Of a stretch of DNA of 64,000 bases, positions 43,180 to 53,586 are shown one piece after another. How positions within the stretch are numbered: the stretch's first letter is position 1; each line of letters starts with the position of its first letter. The notes under the pieces are model-generated. The model saw only the letters and a list, made by a program, of their open reading frames with translations, did no database searches and had not been told where the DNA came from. The stretch comes from an uncultured Fidelibacterota bacterium (GTDB taxonomy: Bacteria; Fidelibacterota; Marinisomatia; Marinisomatales; Marinisomataceae). Both the position numbers and the translations under genes were made by a program. The stretch is taken from positions 33,570 through 97,569 of the forward strand of contig CACKGC010000001.1 of assembly GCA_902599655.1 (NCBI GenBank), in the 5' to 3' direction.

Positions 43180-46100
43180 TATCCTCTTATAGCAACATTT
43201 AAGTTAATTCCAAAATCTCTATCAATTCTTCTTCCTGTAAGGCGAGTATCGGTTTGTCTATATTCATAAAACAAACTTCCAGTAATGTCATCTGTAAGCG
43301 TATAAGTAATTCTTAATATACTTTTTTGTGTATTTGTAAAATTCTGCTCCACAAAATTAATCTTATCTTTTGACCCCTCTTCTGTTTTATTAGAAAAGTC
43401 TAAGTTTAAGCTAATATTCATGTTATTTCTTAGATAAATATTTCTTTCAGAAAATGGAAGTGGAAAACGAATGCCTTTTGAAAAATTATATGTCAATGTG
43501 GCAAGTATACTATTGTCAGATATATAAGTTAACCCGTTAGCAACTTCATCTAAAGTATGTGTAATATTGCTTCTTAAATTTGTTGAAATTCCATTTTTAA
43601 ATGTGGTGCTAATTCCAATCAAAGGCGAAAATGATCTTGAAATTCTTGAGAACTGTAAATAATCATTATTACCATTTTCAAAGGATGAAATGCTAAAGAG
43701 ATTAATAGGCATTATACCCTCTTCATTAAACTTCCATGATAAATTTTGCTTACCAGAAAAAGAATGTTCAATAGACATTGAATTAGCGTATGGTTTTATA
43801 AAACTAATTTTTTCAAGTCCACCTACCCTAAAAGACCAATTTGAAAAAGGAAATCCTTTGGATAAGTAACTACCAAATCCAATGTAGTCTCTTGTAGTTG
43901 AGCGAATATCTATACTATATCCGTTTATGTTTGAAGATATACTCTCATTGAACGAAATCATTAGTGATGATTGAGGATTGAATCTTATGCCTGTTCTTGC
44001 AGAAAATGATTTTTTTATATCTTCATTCCCTGTATTTAATCCAACTTCCGCTATTGAATTTAATCCTAGATTATCTTTAAACCCTAATCGATAGGATAGC
44101 GGAACTCCCCCATCAATTCCATTAGAAACCTTTGTGGTTATATTATTTATGGTGATTGTAAGAGGCTCAATTTTCTTTGACTCATTATATATTCTTTCAA
44201 GTGCAAAGTTATTTTCTAAAGATTTTCTTTTATCCTTTTGATTATCTTTTTCTTCTTTCTTTTCGCTATCTTCTTCTGCATTAAAACTTGCTAACCCGCT
44301 AGACCTTGTTCTAGATGGTGTCTTGGGCCCTTCTCTCTTTGAAACAGGAGTATAAAATATCTCAATAAATTCCGTAGGAGATATAGAAAAATTAACTCCT
44401 GAATTTTTCACAAGATTTAAATTTGCAGCATCATAAATACCATTTCTAGGCTGATTCCATGAATAATTTGTATTGTACGAGAAATTAGGTTTAAACCAAT
44501 TCAACCATTGGGGACTAAATGTGTAGTTTAAAGTTTCATTTATGTTTGTTAATGCCCCAACTTTTAACTGATTTAACACTTCATCTCTATAATCTGACAT
44601 ATCGCTTCTAAGATTTTTGGTATAATTGAGTTGAGTATTATCAAACACTTTATAATTAAATGTAAACCTTCTTTCAAGTCCTAAACTAAAATCTTCAATT
44701 AGCTCAGAATTCTTTCTTGAAATTTTTTCAGATAAGTTTCTATTGACACGAATTCCAGTGGTAAAGGTTGATGGCGTATAGAAAAATCTTGTTTCACTTA
44801 ACTTTTCTCCAATGAAAGGGACATTTTCAGCCCACTTAAAAGCTTCAATATAGTTATCGCTTGGAAACCTTAAATTGTAATCCACATTAGTATTGATTTT
44901 GCTTACATCTATTGATTCCATTATTGAATCAGACTTCTTTTGAGTTGAAAGATTAAAACCTGCACTCAAATTATCTATTGAATATTTAATAAATGGATTC
45001 TCTGATTTAACTCGCTTTGAAATTTTACCTGCAATATTAATCGTTGAAGATTTTACCATTACAGAATCTGGCGGTGAACCATTTGTTCTTATATCTGTCC
45101 CTGGAAAGTATTTTGGTGAATTATTAATTATGTTATAGTTAGTTGTAATTGGAAAAGAAATACCAAGACTACTTGGAAAGAAATTTCCTAGCTGAAGATT
45201 ATTATTAAATGTAAAATTTTCTACAGTTTGATTTGTTCCAATCCTCTCTTGGAGAACATGAAAGTCTGCATCTTTTCTGCTATAAGTTAATGTGCTTTGA
45301 CTCAAATCAGATAGATTAAATTTTGACTTAAGTCTAACTGCTGTACCAGTTTCTTTCTTAACACCGCTCAATCGAAGTTCATCAAGCCATATTTCGCCTG
45401 TTATTGGATGATCAGATTCATTTTCAACCCCTACAATGAAATATTGCAATCTTGAAAGTGAAGGGTTCCCAACAATTTCAACATTTTTATAGATAGTACT
45501 ATTGTCATCTAAAAAACTATACTCCTTATAGCTTAATGAATCAGTGAAGGTATCATTTGCATTTAGAAAACTAATAGATTCATCGGTTGCATTTTTAAGC
45601 GAGGTAAGCCAATTAAGGTCTAAATCAATTTCATTTCTTTTTAATTCTTCATCCCAATTGTCATAAACAGGTTTAGTAACTTTATAATATTCATCACCAT
45701 TACCAAATTGGATGAAAAATTTTAAATCTGTTTCTTCTTCCGAAGCAAATTCACTATTACCATATACAAACATTTTCATTCTATCATACATAAGGAAACT
45801 CTGTCCCTTTTTCTCATCCATCGCCAGAATTTTTTTTGCAGCACCTTTATAATTTGGATCCAGATTTTCAAATTGTAATACTAGGGATTGCTCTTTTGAT
45901 CTAATCTGATTTATTTGATCGTATTCACCGAAAACTCCTTTTGGAGGTACATAATTTGGGTTGTCCTCATCGTTGATTACAGAAACGATAAATGTACTAT
46001 CTTGTAATGTATATGATTCTGTATTTGCTAGAGATGTTCCAAGTTCTTGCCAAGCATTTCCAACTAATTCGATTTTAGCAATTTCTAATTTTGTTTCTTC

Positions 46101-49100
46101 AGTAACACCAGATACAACTAATCTAACAGATTTTATTTCACTTAAAGATATATCTTGAATTTTGTCAAAATGACTTAAAGGAACTCTTATCAATTTCCAC
46201 CCTGTTTTAATTCCATCTACTTCAGTAGAGCCAGCAACATATGTACTATCATTTAAGGATATGGTTTTGGTAAAATAATCATTCGTTCTATCTAAAAATC
46301 CTGATTTATCTAAATCTTCAGTATCTGGATATTTTCCACCTGTTTGAATTCTATCACCAGTACCATTTCCTTCAGTTCCATTGACTTTTTCATAATTTGA
46401 ACTTCCTTCAGAATAACTCCAATCATCACCATTGGGATCGCTAGAATCAACATCAGATGATGCATTAATTAATTCAATTTCTCCATTTGCAAAATACTCA
46501 AGATATGATAATCCATCGGGATCCAAACAACCTCCAAAACCATCTTCATAAGCATTAAAGCAACCATCTAGTCCAGTATCTTCATTATCTTCGAGAAATC
46601 CATTACCTAGTGCCAATCCTGCCTCTGGTACATCCTCGGTATTAAGAATACCATTGCCATTATGGTCTTCACTTATTTTTCCTAAATCAATTGTTAAATT
46701 CCCTTCATCACCTCTAAGCCAAATCTCAAAAAATCTTGTTCTTGTTTGATCATAATCTCCTATAAACATAGGTGTGATTATACCTGCCCACAAAGAATCA
46801 GGATCAACTGATGTTTGAAATTCTTTTGGCTTATACTTTAAGACTAAAACATCTGTAGTAAGATTTTGTGCTCTCTGTGATGTTGAAACATTAGGCCAAA
46901 TATTATTTGTAAGAACTTGTGAGTAAGGATTATACCAGTACATATTCAATCTATTTCTCTGATCATATTCTTGATTATTGGACATATCGATAGGTGCAGA
47001 TGAAATATTCCAAAATCTTCTTAAGATTGAAGGATTGGTAACTCTTTTAGAACCTTCAAAATCATCGATGAATGCGACTCCATTTCCATCTCCAGTTCTG
47101 GCATTAGATATTGAATTTGGATTAGGCAGAACTTGTGCAATTTCTCCTTCAATTGAAAAGTTTGATAACTTATTTGCATTTAAAAAACTCAGTTGATTAA
47201 TTCTCGCAGAAAAGTTATCTAAATCTTTTTCATATCTCCCATTAATATCCCAAATGAAATTTTGAATAGGTTCATAACCTACTTCAACTTTTTTGTTTAC
47301 AATATCTTGGTTATAATAAAGTGCTGTAAGGCCCAAAAATGATTTTTCATCAAAATCAATTTGCGCCCTAGATCCGACCATAATCTTTCTATCAAAAGTA
47401 ACAAGATCATGTTTATCATAAGAAATTTCTAAATCACTATTAGGATCTATATTACCTGTTAACATTATTATTCCAGAAAAGTAATCAATTTGATAATCAG
47501 TACCTCTTTCAAGCTTTTCACCATTTGAAAGAATTTCCTCACTTCCTTCAACAAGCGTAAAACCTAAACTAATGGTAGACTTTGGATTAGTATAATTTGC
47601 GTTTATTGTAAACCTAGAATCGCCAGTATATTCAGTTCTATTTGAAGTAGTATACATTTTACCTTGCTGCAAAAACTCAGATAATGTACTGTTATCATTT
47701 CCACCATCAATAACATCATTTGCGACAAACGGTAATAATGCGGGTAGATGAATTTCACCTGTAACCAAGTTAACTATATTTGGATTGTTGTAATCAATGA
47801 CTTCATCCGGTGATGACGCTCCAGATTGATTGAAACTATCTAATCCAAAAAGATTTAAAAATGTGCTTCCACTATTAGTTCTATCGCTAACTGGGGTAGA
47901 AAAATTATCAATAATATTTACTTCAAGACTCTGAGCATCAATATTAGTTGATCCCATAGAGTAAACATTTTTAAACATCAAATCCCATGCAGGATGGTTT
48001 GGATGTGATGATTGAGCTTTAATCATTTTTAAAGACAGTGTCTGATTTTCAACAGAAACTCCTTCACCTATTTGAATAATTACTTGGCCCGTATTTCTAT
48101 CAACTAATTGATAATGGGCAGCAATTATTTCATTTTGAAGAGAACTTTGCATCCTAATAAACCCTAAGTCTTCATTAATGCTATAATCTGTGCCTCTGTC
48201 TAGCTTAATGAAAGCTCCTTGCTTGCTTTTGTCAGGAAATTGTGTAGTATCGTTTGGATTAATATAAGCTGTACCAGGATCTGCTTGTGGATTATTTGAT
48301 GCATCAATCTTGTATAATTCAAAGTTTTTAACAACTACATTACCAATCTGATGTAATCCATTTATAAGCGGATAGTAAGAGGGAATTGCAAGAGTGAAAC
48401 CACTTTCCTCAATAGTGTCAGTTGAACCATTCCTAAACCATTCATGTATAAAAAAGTAAAGATTTTTCTTATAATCATAATCTTGGATCTGATTTTCCGT
48501 TAATTCTGAAGTTCCCCTATATCTTTGAGACTGTTTTTTAGTTTTTTCTAAGGAAGCTATGCTGGTAATATTTACTGGCCCAAGCTTAGACAAAGCTTTA
48601 ACACCAAAAAGACCCTTATTTTGGCCTGAAAAAGTAACAAACTCCGTTGAAGGCAATGATAGAGAAATATTCCCCATTTCAAGCCTTTGCAAAATATCAT
48701 CTTCCTCTCCTTGATAATCAACTCTGATAGTATTTTCCCAATCAAAATCACGTTCTGAATTCTGATCAAGCGAAACCGTAATTCTTTCTCCCACTTTTCC
48801 TTGAACATTGAGTTGTTGTTTTTGATCAAATTTAAAATTTGTTTTTTCTTGCTCTCTATAAGATGATCGCACAAGCTCTTGATCTTGATTAACTAATTTT
48901 CCTGATAAATTTATATTTCCTTGTACTCTTAAAGATGCTCTTCCCAAAGCTCCTAAATCAATATCTGCAATCTGCATAAATCTATCTGTTTTTTTATTTA
49001 TAGTTGTATCTGATGCAGCAATAGAGAAAGGTTGAGATAGATTAAATTGTTGGTTTGAAGAAATCAAAAAATTTATATAATTATCAAATGTTGAAACATA

Positions 49101-49349
49101 TGGCATTGAACTATTTATATTTAATATTTTTTCACTGATAATAATTTTATCGAAGGAAGCATTAAATGAAACGTTGTAGTCTATATATTTTCTATCGATT
49201 TTAAAGATTCCAATAGGATAATTTGAAATATCATCCAATGAATAATTTATTTTTTTAGAATTTTTGAAAGGATTTAAACTAATTTCTTCAACAATATTAT
49301 TACTATAAAGAACGCCAATCGAAAAAATAAATATTAGAAATTTCTTCAT
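43179..49349 (-). CDS. sprA: SprA family giant outer-membrane protein (T9SS translocon-like)
   Basis: SprA/Sov is the outer-membrane channel of the type IX secretion system of Bacteroidota. The 2056-residue length, signal peptide (residues 1-16), two SprA N-terminal-type regions ('GRASLRVQGNINLSGKLVNQ' and 'IRVDYQGEEDDILQRLEMGNISLSLP'), and a C-terminal series of amphipathic beta strands fit that family. A D/N/G-rich stretch in the middle ('DHNGNGILNTEDVPEAG', 'DLDKSGFLDRTNDYF') looks like calcium-binding loops. No other T9SS gene (gldK-N, porV) lies in the window and no C-terminal sorting domain was seen in the nearby exported proteins, so whether it acts in T9SS is open. It begins directly after the rdgB stop. 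Confidence 0.88.
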   Translation of the reverse strand: MKKFLIFIFSIGVLYSNNIVEEISLNPFKNSKKINYSLDDISNYPIGIFKIDRKYIDYNVSFNASFDKIIISEKILNINSSMPYVSTFDNYINFLISSNQQFNLSQPFSIAASDTTINKKTDRFMQIADIDLGALGRASLRVQGNINLSGKLVNQDQELVRSSYREQEKTNFKFDQKQQLNVQGKVGERITVSLDQNSERDFDWENTIRVDYQGEEDDILQRLEMGNISLSLPSTEFVTFSGQNKGLFGVKALSKLGPVNITSIASLEKTKKQSQRYRGTSELTENQIQDYDYKKNLYFFIHEWFRNGSTDTIEESGFTLAIPSYYPLINGLHQIGNVVVKNFELYKIDASNNPQADPGTAYINPNDTTQFPDKSKQGAFIKLDRGTDYSINEDLGFIRMQSSLQNEIIAAHYQLVDRNTGQVIIQIGEGVSVENQTLSLKMIKAQSSHPNHPAWDLMFKNVYSMGSTNIDAQSLEVNIIDNFSTPVSDRTNSGSTFLNLFGLDSFNQSGASSPDEVIDYNNPNIVNLVTGEIHLPALLPFVANDVIDGGNDNSTLSEFLQQGKMYTTSNRTEYTGDSRFTINANYTNPKSTISLGFTLVEGSEEILSNGEKLERGTDYQIDYFSGIIMLTGNIDPNSDLEISYDKHDLVTFDRKIMVGSRAQIDFDEKSFLGLTALYYNQDIVNKKVEVGYEPIQNFIWDINGRYEKDLDNFSARINQLSFLNANKLSNFSIEGEIAQVLPNPNSISNARTGDGNGVAFIDDFEGSKRVTNPSILRRFWNISSAPIDMSNNQEYDQRNRLNMYWYNPYSQVLTNNIWPNVSTSQRAQNLTTDVLVLKYKPKEFQTSVDPDSLWAGIITPMFIGDYDQTRTRFFEIWLRGDEGNLTIDLGKISEDHNGNGILNTEDVPEAGLALGNGFLEDNEDTGLDGCFNAYEDGFGGCLDPDGLSYLEYFANGEIELINASSDVDSSDPNGDDWSYSEGSSNYEKVNGTEGNGTGDRIQTGGKYPDTEDLDKSGFLDRTNDYFTKTISLNDSTYVAGSTEVDGIKTGWKLIRVPLSHFDKIQDISLSEIKSVRLVVSGVTEETKLEIAKIELVGNAWQELGTSLANTESYTLQDSTFIVSVINDEDNPNYVPPKGVFGEYDQINQIRSKEQSLVLQFENLDPNYKGAAKKILAMDEKKGQSFLMYDRMKMFVYGNSEFASEEETDLKFFIQFGNGDEYYKVTKPVYDNWDEELKRNEIDLDLNWLTSLKNATDESISFLNANDTFTDSLSYKEYSFLDDNSTIYKNVEIVGNPSLSRLQYFIVGVENESDHPITGEIWLDELRLSGVKKETGTAVRLKSKFNLSDLSQSTLTYSRKDADFHVLQERIGTNQTVENFTFNNNLQLGNFFPSSLGISFPITTNYNIINNSPKYFPGTDIRTNGSPPDSVMVKSSTINIAGKISKRVKSENPFIKYSIDNLSAGFNLSTQKKSDSIMESIDVSKINTNVDYNLRFPSDNYIEAFKWAENVPFIGEKLSETRFFYTPSTFTTGIRVNRNLSEKISRKNSELIEDFSLGLERRFTFNYKVFDNTQLNYTKNLRSDMSDYRDEVLNQLKVGALTNINETLNYTFSPQWLNWFKPNFSYNTNYSWNQPRNGIYDAANLNLVKNSGVNFSISPTEFIEIFYTPVSKREGPKTPSRTRSSGLASFNAEEDSEKKEEKDNQKDKRKSLENNFALERIYNESKKIEPLTITINNITTKVSNGIDGGVPLSYRLGFKDNLGLNSIAEVGLNTGNEDIKKSFSARTGIRFNPQSSLMISFNESISSNINGYSIDIRSTTRDYIGFGSYLSKGFPFSNWSFRVGGLEKISFIKPYANSMSIEHSFSGKQNLSWKFNEEGIMPINLFSISSFENGNNDYLQFSRISRSFSPLIGISTTFKNGISTNLRSNITHTLDEVANGLTYISDNSILATLTYNFSKGIRFPLPFSERNIYLRNNMNISLNLDFSNKTEEGSKDKINFVEQNFTNTQKSILRITYTLTDDITGSLFYEYRQTDTRLTGRRIDRDFGINLNVAIRG

Positions 49350-49940
49350 TTATAAAATGTCTCTGATTTTTGTAACAAACTTTTTAATCGCTAATCCTCT
49401 ATGACTAATTTGGTTTTTTTGCTCACTATTCATCTGAGCTAAAGACAAATTGAATTCAGTTGAACAAAATATAGGATCGTATCCAAACCCATTACTTCCT
49501 ACTCTAGATTGTAAAATTTTACCTTCAATAGTTCCTTCGACATGAAAATCGTTTATTCCATCAACAAATGAAATAATAGTACGAAATCTTGCTGTTCGAA
49601 ATTTATCTTCTACACCATCTAATTTTTTTAAAAGTTTTGTCATATTTTCTTCATATGTAGCATTTTCTCCAGCATAACGAGCTGTATAAAGTCCTGGTGC
49701 TCCGTTCAACGCATCAACTTCTAAAATTGTATCATCTGCAACAGAAGCAATTTTTGTATGATCAAAGGAAGCCCTTGATTTTATAAACGAATTTTCTTCA
49801 ATAGTGTTTCCATCTTCAACTATTTCTCCAATTTCAGGAAAATCAGCTAAAGATAATATCTCATCAAAAAATGGTTGAATCTTTACAGAAATTTCAGATA
49901 CTTTGTGTTTATTTGAAGTAGCAATAATAATTTTTTTCAT
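49350..49940 (-). CDS. rdgB: XTP/dITP diphosphatase (RdgB/HAM1)
   Basis: RdgB removes non-canonical purine nucleoside triphosphates (ITP, dITP, XTP) from the pool. The 196-residue protein shows 'ATSNKHKVSEI' (the S/T-x-N-x-x-K-x-x-E substrate loop), 'VADDTILEVDALNGAPGLY', 'NGFGYDPIF' and 'SHRGLAIKKF', the four family signatures. In the second, the usual 'ADDSGL' is 'ADDTIL', a mild change. It is the first gene of the sprA operon, with no gap to sprA. Confidence 0.93.
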   Translation of the reverse strand: MKKIIIATSNKHKVSEISVKIQPFFDEILSLADFPEIGEIVEDGNTIEENSFIKSRASFDHTKIASVADDTILEVDALNGAPGLYTARYAGENATYEENMTKLLKKLDGVEDKFRTARFRTIISFVDGINDFHVEGTIEGKILQSRVGSNGFGYDPIFCSTEFNLSLAQMNSEQKNQISHRGLAIKKFVTKIRDIL

Positions 49941-50010
49941 TTCTTAAACTAAGAAATATTTATGTGTTTATTAAATAACTAATATTGCTTGCCTTTTAAG
50001 GCATTTTATT

Positions 50011-50037
50011 GTCTCTTTAGCTCAGTTAGTAGGGCAG
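50011..50037 (+). pseudogene. tRNA 5'-half remnant
   Basis: These 27 bases read like the acceptor strand and D arm of a tRNA: a seven-base acceptor strand, TA, and a D stem GCTC/GGGC around AGTTAGTA. They match the start of tRNA-Phe at 51011 in 23 of 27 positions. No anticodon arm, T arm or 3' acceptor follows. The D stem can still pair, so it looks like the cut 5' half of a different tRNA gene. On the other strand it provides the last four codons and the stop of the lipoprotein gene. Confidence 0.7.
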
Positions 50038-50864
50038 GAAATAACATCAATTTCGCTATATAAATTTGGGTCGTGGTTTGGATCTTCGACCGTGTTAGCC
50101 ATCATTGAAATTTTAACAATTTCATCACTTGTAGAAAAACAAAGTTGGTGAAAGTTGTCGTTGTCATTTATATCTGCAATCGAAATAGGTACATGCGGTA
50201 CTAAATCTCCAGCACTCTCGGAATAGCCAATATAGTATTGAAACAAGTCCGATTCATTATCATCACTTATATACGGTGTAATACCACCATTCCAAGCAAC
50301 TTGAATCGTTTGTGTTCCTGAGCTACATTCATTCAAATTGCCATCAATTCTTTGGGCAAAGAATAAACTTGGTCCATCAGCAAGCGGAATAACATTCGTG
50401 GTGGAGATGCCGTTTAGGTTTACAATTTCAGAACAAGCGGACTCTCCAGATATAATATCAATTGTCAATAAATCCCCTACAACTCTTACTTCGACAGGTG
50501 GATTGGTAACAGCGGTACCAAATTCACCCAACAGAAGCACAGTTCGATTTTCTCCATTTTCATTAGCTGGTGCTAAGCGAGCACAAATTGGGATGTGTAT
50601 ATTTCCAAGACTATCTACAACTTCAAAATCAGATCCTGACAAAGTAGCTGCATCTAATGGGTATTTAAAATTAACAGGCATACCATCTAATTGACTTCCG
50701 GGTTGCGTACACAATATGCTTGGTAGTGCATTATCAAGTCCAAAAAAAGCTGACACAAGAGTATCTTGATTAACCGGTACTTGAGGTTCAGTAGGAGAAC
50801 TTTCTCCACCTCCACCACAAGCCCACAACCAACATACGCTAATAATAATCAAAATTTTTTTCAT
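50022..50864 (-). CDS. Lipoprotein of unknown function, higher G+C
   Basis: I do not recognise this 280-residue protein. From the ATG at 50864 it has a lipoprotein signal (lipobox C16 in LWAC) followed by GGGG and an S/P/T/E-rich linker. The mature part is beta-rich and acidic, and it has several further cysteines that could form disulfides ('ILCTQPGS', 'PICARL', 'SACSEIV', 'NECSSG', 'LCFSTS', 'ISCPTN'). An in-frame ATG 16 codons upstream spoils the signal and is rejected. Two 60-base samples inside the gene are 42-43% G+C, against about 30% in a neighbouring sample, and its stop lies in a broken tRNA. It may have been acquired horizontally. Confidence 0.75.
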   Translation of the reverse strand: MKKILIIISVCWLWACGGGGESSPTEPQVPVNQDTLVSAFFGLDNALPSILCTQPGSQLDGMPVNFKYPLDAATLSGSDFEVVDSLGNIHIPICARLAPANENGENRTVLLLGEFGTAVTNPPVEVRVVGDLLTIDIISGESACSEIVNLNGISTTNVIPLADGPSLFFAQRIDGNLNECSSGTQTIQVAWNGGITPYISDDNESDLFQYYIGYSESAGDLVPHVPISIADINDNDNFHQLCFSTSDEIVKISMMANTVEDPNHDPNLYSEIDVISCPTN

Positions 50865-51010
50865 AAATGTACTACGTGATGATAAATATTTTGTTCCCAT
50901 CAATTTCAGCATGATTCATATCGAATTTGATCATGATAATTCTCAAATCATATTCTTACGTGTTTTTTTGGATTATTTGGTTAAATTCGTGAACTATTTT
51001 ACAACTTGAT

Positions 51011-51083
<73 letters not shown>

Positions 51084-51093
51084 CTTCTTTATT

Positions 51094-51627
51094 ATGAAAC
51101 TCAGTAAAAAAAATATAGCAATTATAGTTGTGACTACACTTCTTGTGGTCTTCGTTGGTTCTTTTTTGAGACAACCAAAAGTCTATACATTCTATAAAGA
51201 ACAATTTGTACCAAGCGATATGGATACTGTATTTGAATTTTTTTCAAGACCTGAAAATCTTGAGAAAATAACTCCATCATCAATGGGTTTTAATATTATA
51301 ACTCCGACTCCGATTGAAATGAAGGAGGGAGCTATAATTGACTACACCGTTAAAATTTTAGGTGTACCAGTTCGCTGGAGAACTATGATTACTAGCTATA
51401 AAGAAAATGAATATTTTGTTGATGAGCAGCTCAAAGGTCCTTACAGTTACTGGCATCATAAACATACGTTTAAAGAGGTTGACGGAGGGATTTTAATTAT
51501 AGATGAAATAACTTATGCTCTGCCAATTCAAGCCTTTCGAAAAATTGTTCATCCAGTTTTGATAAAACCTCAGCTAAATCAAATCTTTGATTTCAGATTT
51601 CAAACAATTAAAGATAAATTTAAGTAA
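51094..51627 (+). CDS. SRPBCC family protein with N-terminal membrane anchor
   Basis: This 177-residue protein has an N-terminal hydrophobic segment (residues 7-22) followed by an SRPBCC (START/Bet v 1-like) ligand-binding domain. 'YKEQFVPSDMDTVFEFFSRPENLEKITPSSMGF', in two parts, is the typical first strand and helices, and 'GAIIDYTVKILGVPVRWRTMI' and 'VDEQLKGPYSYWHHKHTF' are family-like. The ligand is unknown; relatives without an anchor are common in bacteria. I use the ATG at 51094. An earlier in-frame ATG lies inside tRNA-Phe. It lies one base before the DUF2878 gene and leads into the efflux genes. Confidence 0.85.
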   Translation: MKLSKKNIAIIVVTTLLVVFVGSFLRQPKVYTFYKEQFVPSDMDTVFEFFSRPENLEKITPSSMGFNIITPTPIEMKEGAIIDYTVKILGVPVRWRTMITSYKENEYFVDEQLKGPYSYWHHKHTFKEVDGGILIIDEITYALPIQAFRKIVHPVLIKPQLNQIFDFRFQTIKDKFK

Positions 51628-52163
51628 TGATCAATTACATTCTTTCTAAGTCAAACATAATGATAAATTATGTCGGTTTTACGATTGTATGGTTTTCCTG
51701 TGTTTACAGTGGAGCTAAAGGAGACCCAATTATTGCTTTAATACCAACTTTTATTTTCTTATTCCTTCATTTTCTAATTGTCGCAGACCATTTAAAAGAA
51801 GAAATACAGCTGATTGTTATTTCTATTATCTTTGGTTTAATAGTTGACTCTAGTTTTTCTATACTTGGTTTTGTTAAATATAACGGTACATTAGATTTTG
51901 CGCCAAATCTAGCACCTCTTTGGATAGTTTGTATGTGGGCAGGTTTTACAGCTCAGATAAATCATGCGATGAAATTTTTGATTGGTAGATATCCATTAAT
52001 TGGCTTCTATGGATTACTTGCGCCATTAGCATATATTGCTGGAGAAGGTATTGGTGCAGCTGTAGTTACAGATACTTATCTATCCTATGGATTTATTAGC
52101 ATAGCTTGGTCAATAAGTTTATTGTCTTTATTCAAAATTTCTGAATATTTAATGAGCAAATAA
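51627..52163 (+). CDS. DUF2878 family membrane protein
   Basis: This 178-residue integral membrane protein has five or six hydrophobic helices and the DUF2878 pattern: 'IMINYVGFTIVWFSCVYSGAKG' early, 'EEIQLIVISIIFGLIVDSSFSILGFV' and 'LAPLWIVCMWAGFTAQINHAM'. The family has no known activity and is common in proteobacteria and marine lineages. The ATG overlaps the SRPBCC stop (TAATG), and the efflux outer-membrane gene begins one base after its stop, so the five genes 51094-57918 appear to be one unit. Confidence 0.85.
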   Translation: MINYILSKSNIMINYVGFTIVWFSCVYSGAKGDPIIALIPTFIFLFLHFLIVADHLKEEIQLIVISIIFGLIVDSSFSILGFVKYNGTLDFAPNLAPLWIVCMWAGFTAQINHAMKFLIGRYPLIGFYGLLAPLAYIAGEGIGAAVVTDTYLSYGFISIAWSISLLSLFKISEYLMSK

Positions 52164-52164
52164 G

Positions 52165-53586
52165 ATGAAAAAGATTATTTTTTTAATAGCTTTAATATTT
52201 TTTGGGTGTGCATCACAAAAACCTATTGAACCTAATCAAGTTTTGGATTTTGAAGTTCCTGAGCAATGGGAAGTTAGCATTTCACAAAATTTAGATTTTG
52301 ATCAAGAGTGGTGGAAAATTTTTAATGACGAAAATCTAAATTCTTATTTGCTTGAATTTATGGATGAAAATATAAATCTTGAAAAAGCGATGCTTAATAC
52401 AAGAAAAGCCAAACAAGCATCAGTAATAGCAACAGGTAGTTTATTCCCATCAATTTCAGTAAATAGCAGTGCCGTTGAGTCTGAACAGAACACTGCAGGA
52501 TTTCCTCCATTTTTTTCAACCTTATTTGGTCAATCATCTGATGAAGTAACCGTATTCACGCAAGAAAATTATAATCTATCACTAGGAACACAATGGGAAA
52601 TTGATTTGTGGGGCAAGCTTCGCCAAGGAAGAATTGCTACTAAACAACAATATCTATCTGCAATGTATTATGAAGATTTTCTTAAGCTTTCGCTGACTGC
52701 TGAGGCATCTAAACTTTATTTTTCAATAATTGAAGCAGAACAAGTTTTAAACAATGCATCAAAAAAACTTAAAAATGCAGAAACTATTTTTGAGCTATAT
52801 TCTTTACGCTACAATAAAGGGAGTATTTCCATACAAGCGTACCAACAATCAAAAATAATATTTAATGCAACAAAATCTGATTATAATAATAAACTTCTGA
52901 TTGTTAATTCCCTTAAAAGAGAAGCAAAGTTGCTTGTAAAAGACTATCCTTCCACAGAATTTGTAGTTAACAATAACTTTCCTAAAAAATTACCAAACAT
53001 TCCAAGCACTCTACCAGCAGATATTGTCAAAAGAAGGCCAGATTTAATTGCTCAACAATATAATTTACTCGCTAATAAAGCTTTAGATAGGCAAGCTCTT
53101 CTTACTTTATTCCCAACATTTAGTCTTACTGGAAGTTATGGAAGCTCATCAAATGATTTAGAAGATTTAACCAATGAAGACTTTTCAGTATGGAATAAAG
53201 GATTAAACGTTTTTGTTCCAGTATTTAATGCAGGAAAATTAATTGCAAATAAAAAACTTGCTAAGACTAATAGAGAAATTGCAATGCTTGATTTTGTAAA
53301 TACTTTGCTAAATGCATATAAGGAAGTAGAAAGTGGATTTGAATCTGATTTGACATCAAATCAAGCTTTAGAAATAATTAATCAAAATATTATTTTGTCG
53401 GAAAGCATCTACGATACAACTTTTGAAGGATTTATTAAAGGATCTTCAACCTTCGAGGATGCTATTAATGCGAATAATGCACTTTACGACAATCTAGATT
53501 TAAAAGCTCGATTAGAAAAGGTTCGCATAGAACAGAGAATAAATTTAATTTTAGCTCTTGGCGGAGGATTTAAAACAAATGATTAA
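52165..53586 (+). CDS. RND efflux outer-membrane lipoprotein (OprM/NodT family)
   Basis: This 473-residue TolC-fold lipoprotein (lipobox C15 in FFGCAS) forms the outer-membrane duct of a tripartite pump. It has the duplicated outer-membrane efflux protein layout, with long coiled-coil helices ('AEASKLYFSIIEAEQVLNNA', 'YNKGSISIQAYQQSKIIF') and the family motif 'LPADIVKRRPDLIAQQYNL' between the halves. It is coupled to the adaptor gene, which starts eight bases before its stop. Confidence 0.92.
   Translation: MKKIIFLIALIFFGCASQKPIEPNQVLDFEVPEQWEVSISQNLDFDQEWWKIFNDENLNSYLLEFMDENINLEKAMLNTRKAKQASVIATGSLFPSISVNSSAVESEQNTAGFPPFFSTLFGQSSDEVTVFTQENYNLSLGTQWEIDLWGKLRQGRIATKQQYLSAMYYEDFLKLSLTAEASKLYFSIIEAEQVLNNASKKLKNAETIFELYSLRYNKGSISIQAYQQSKIIFNATKSDYNNKLLIVNSLKREAKLLVKDYPSTEFVVNNNFPKKLPNIPSTLPADIVKRRPDLIAQQYNLLANKALDRQALLTLFPTFSLTGSYGSSSNDLEDLTNEDFSVWNKGLNVFVPVFNAGKLIANKKLAKTNREIAMLDFVNTLLNAYKEVESGFESDLTSNQALEIINQNIILSESIYDTTFEGFIKGSSTFEDAINANNALYDNLDLKARLEKVRIEQRINLILALGGGFKTND

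Noticed and set aside
48572-48874. 100-residue open frame inside sprA on the same strand
   Set aside because: It is in another frame of a clear 2056-residue gene and shows no domain; the composition follows from the AT-rich sequence.
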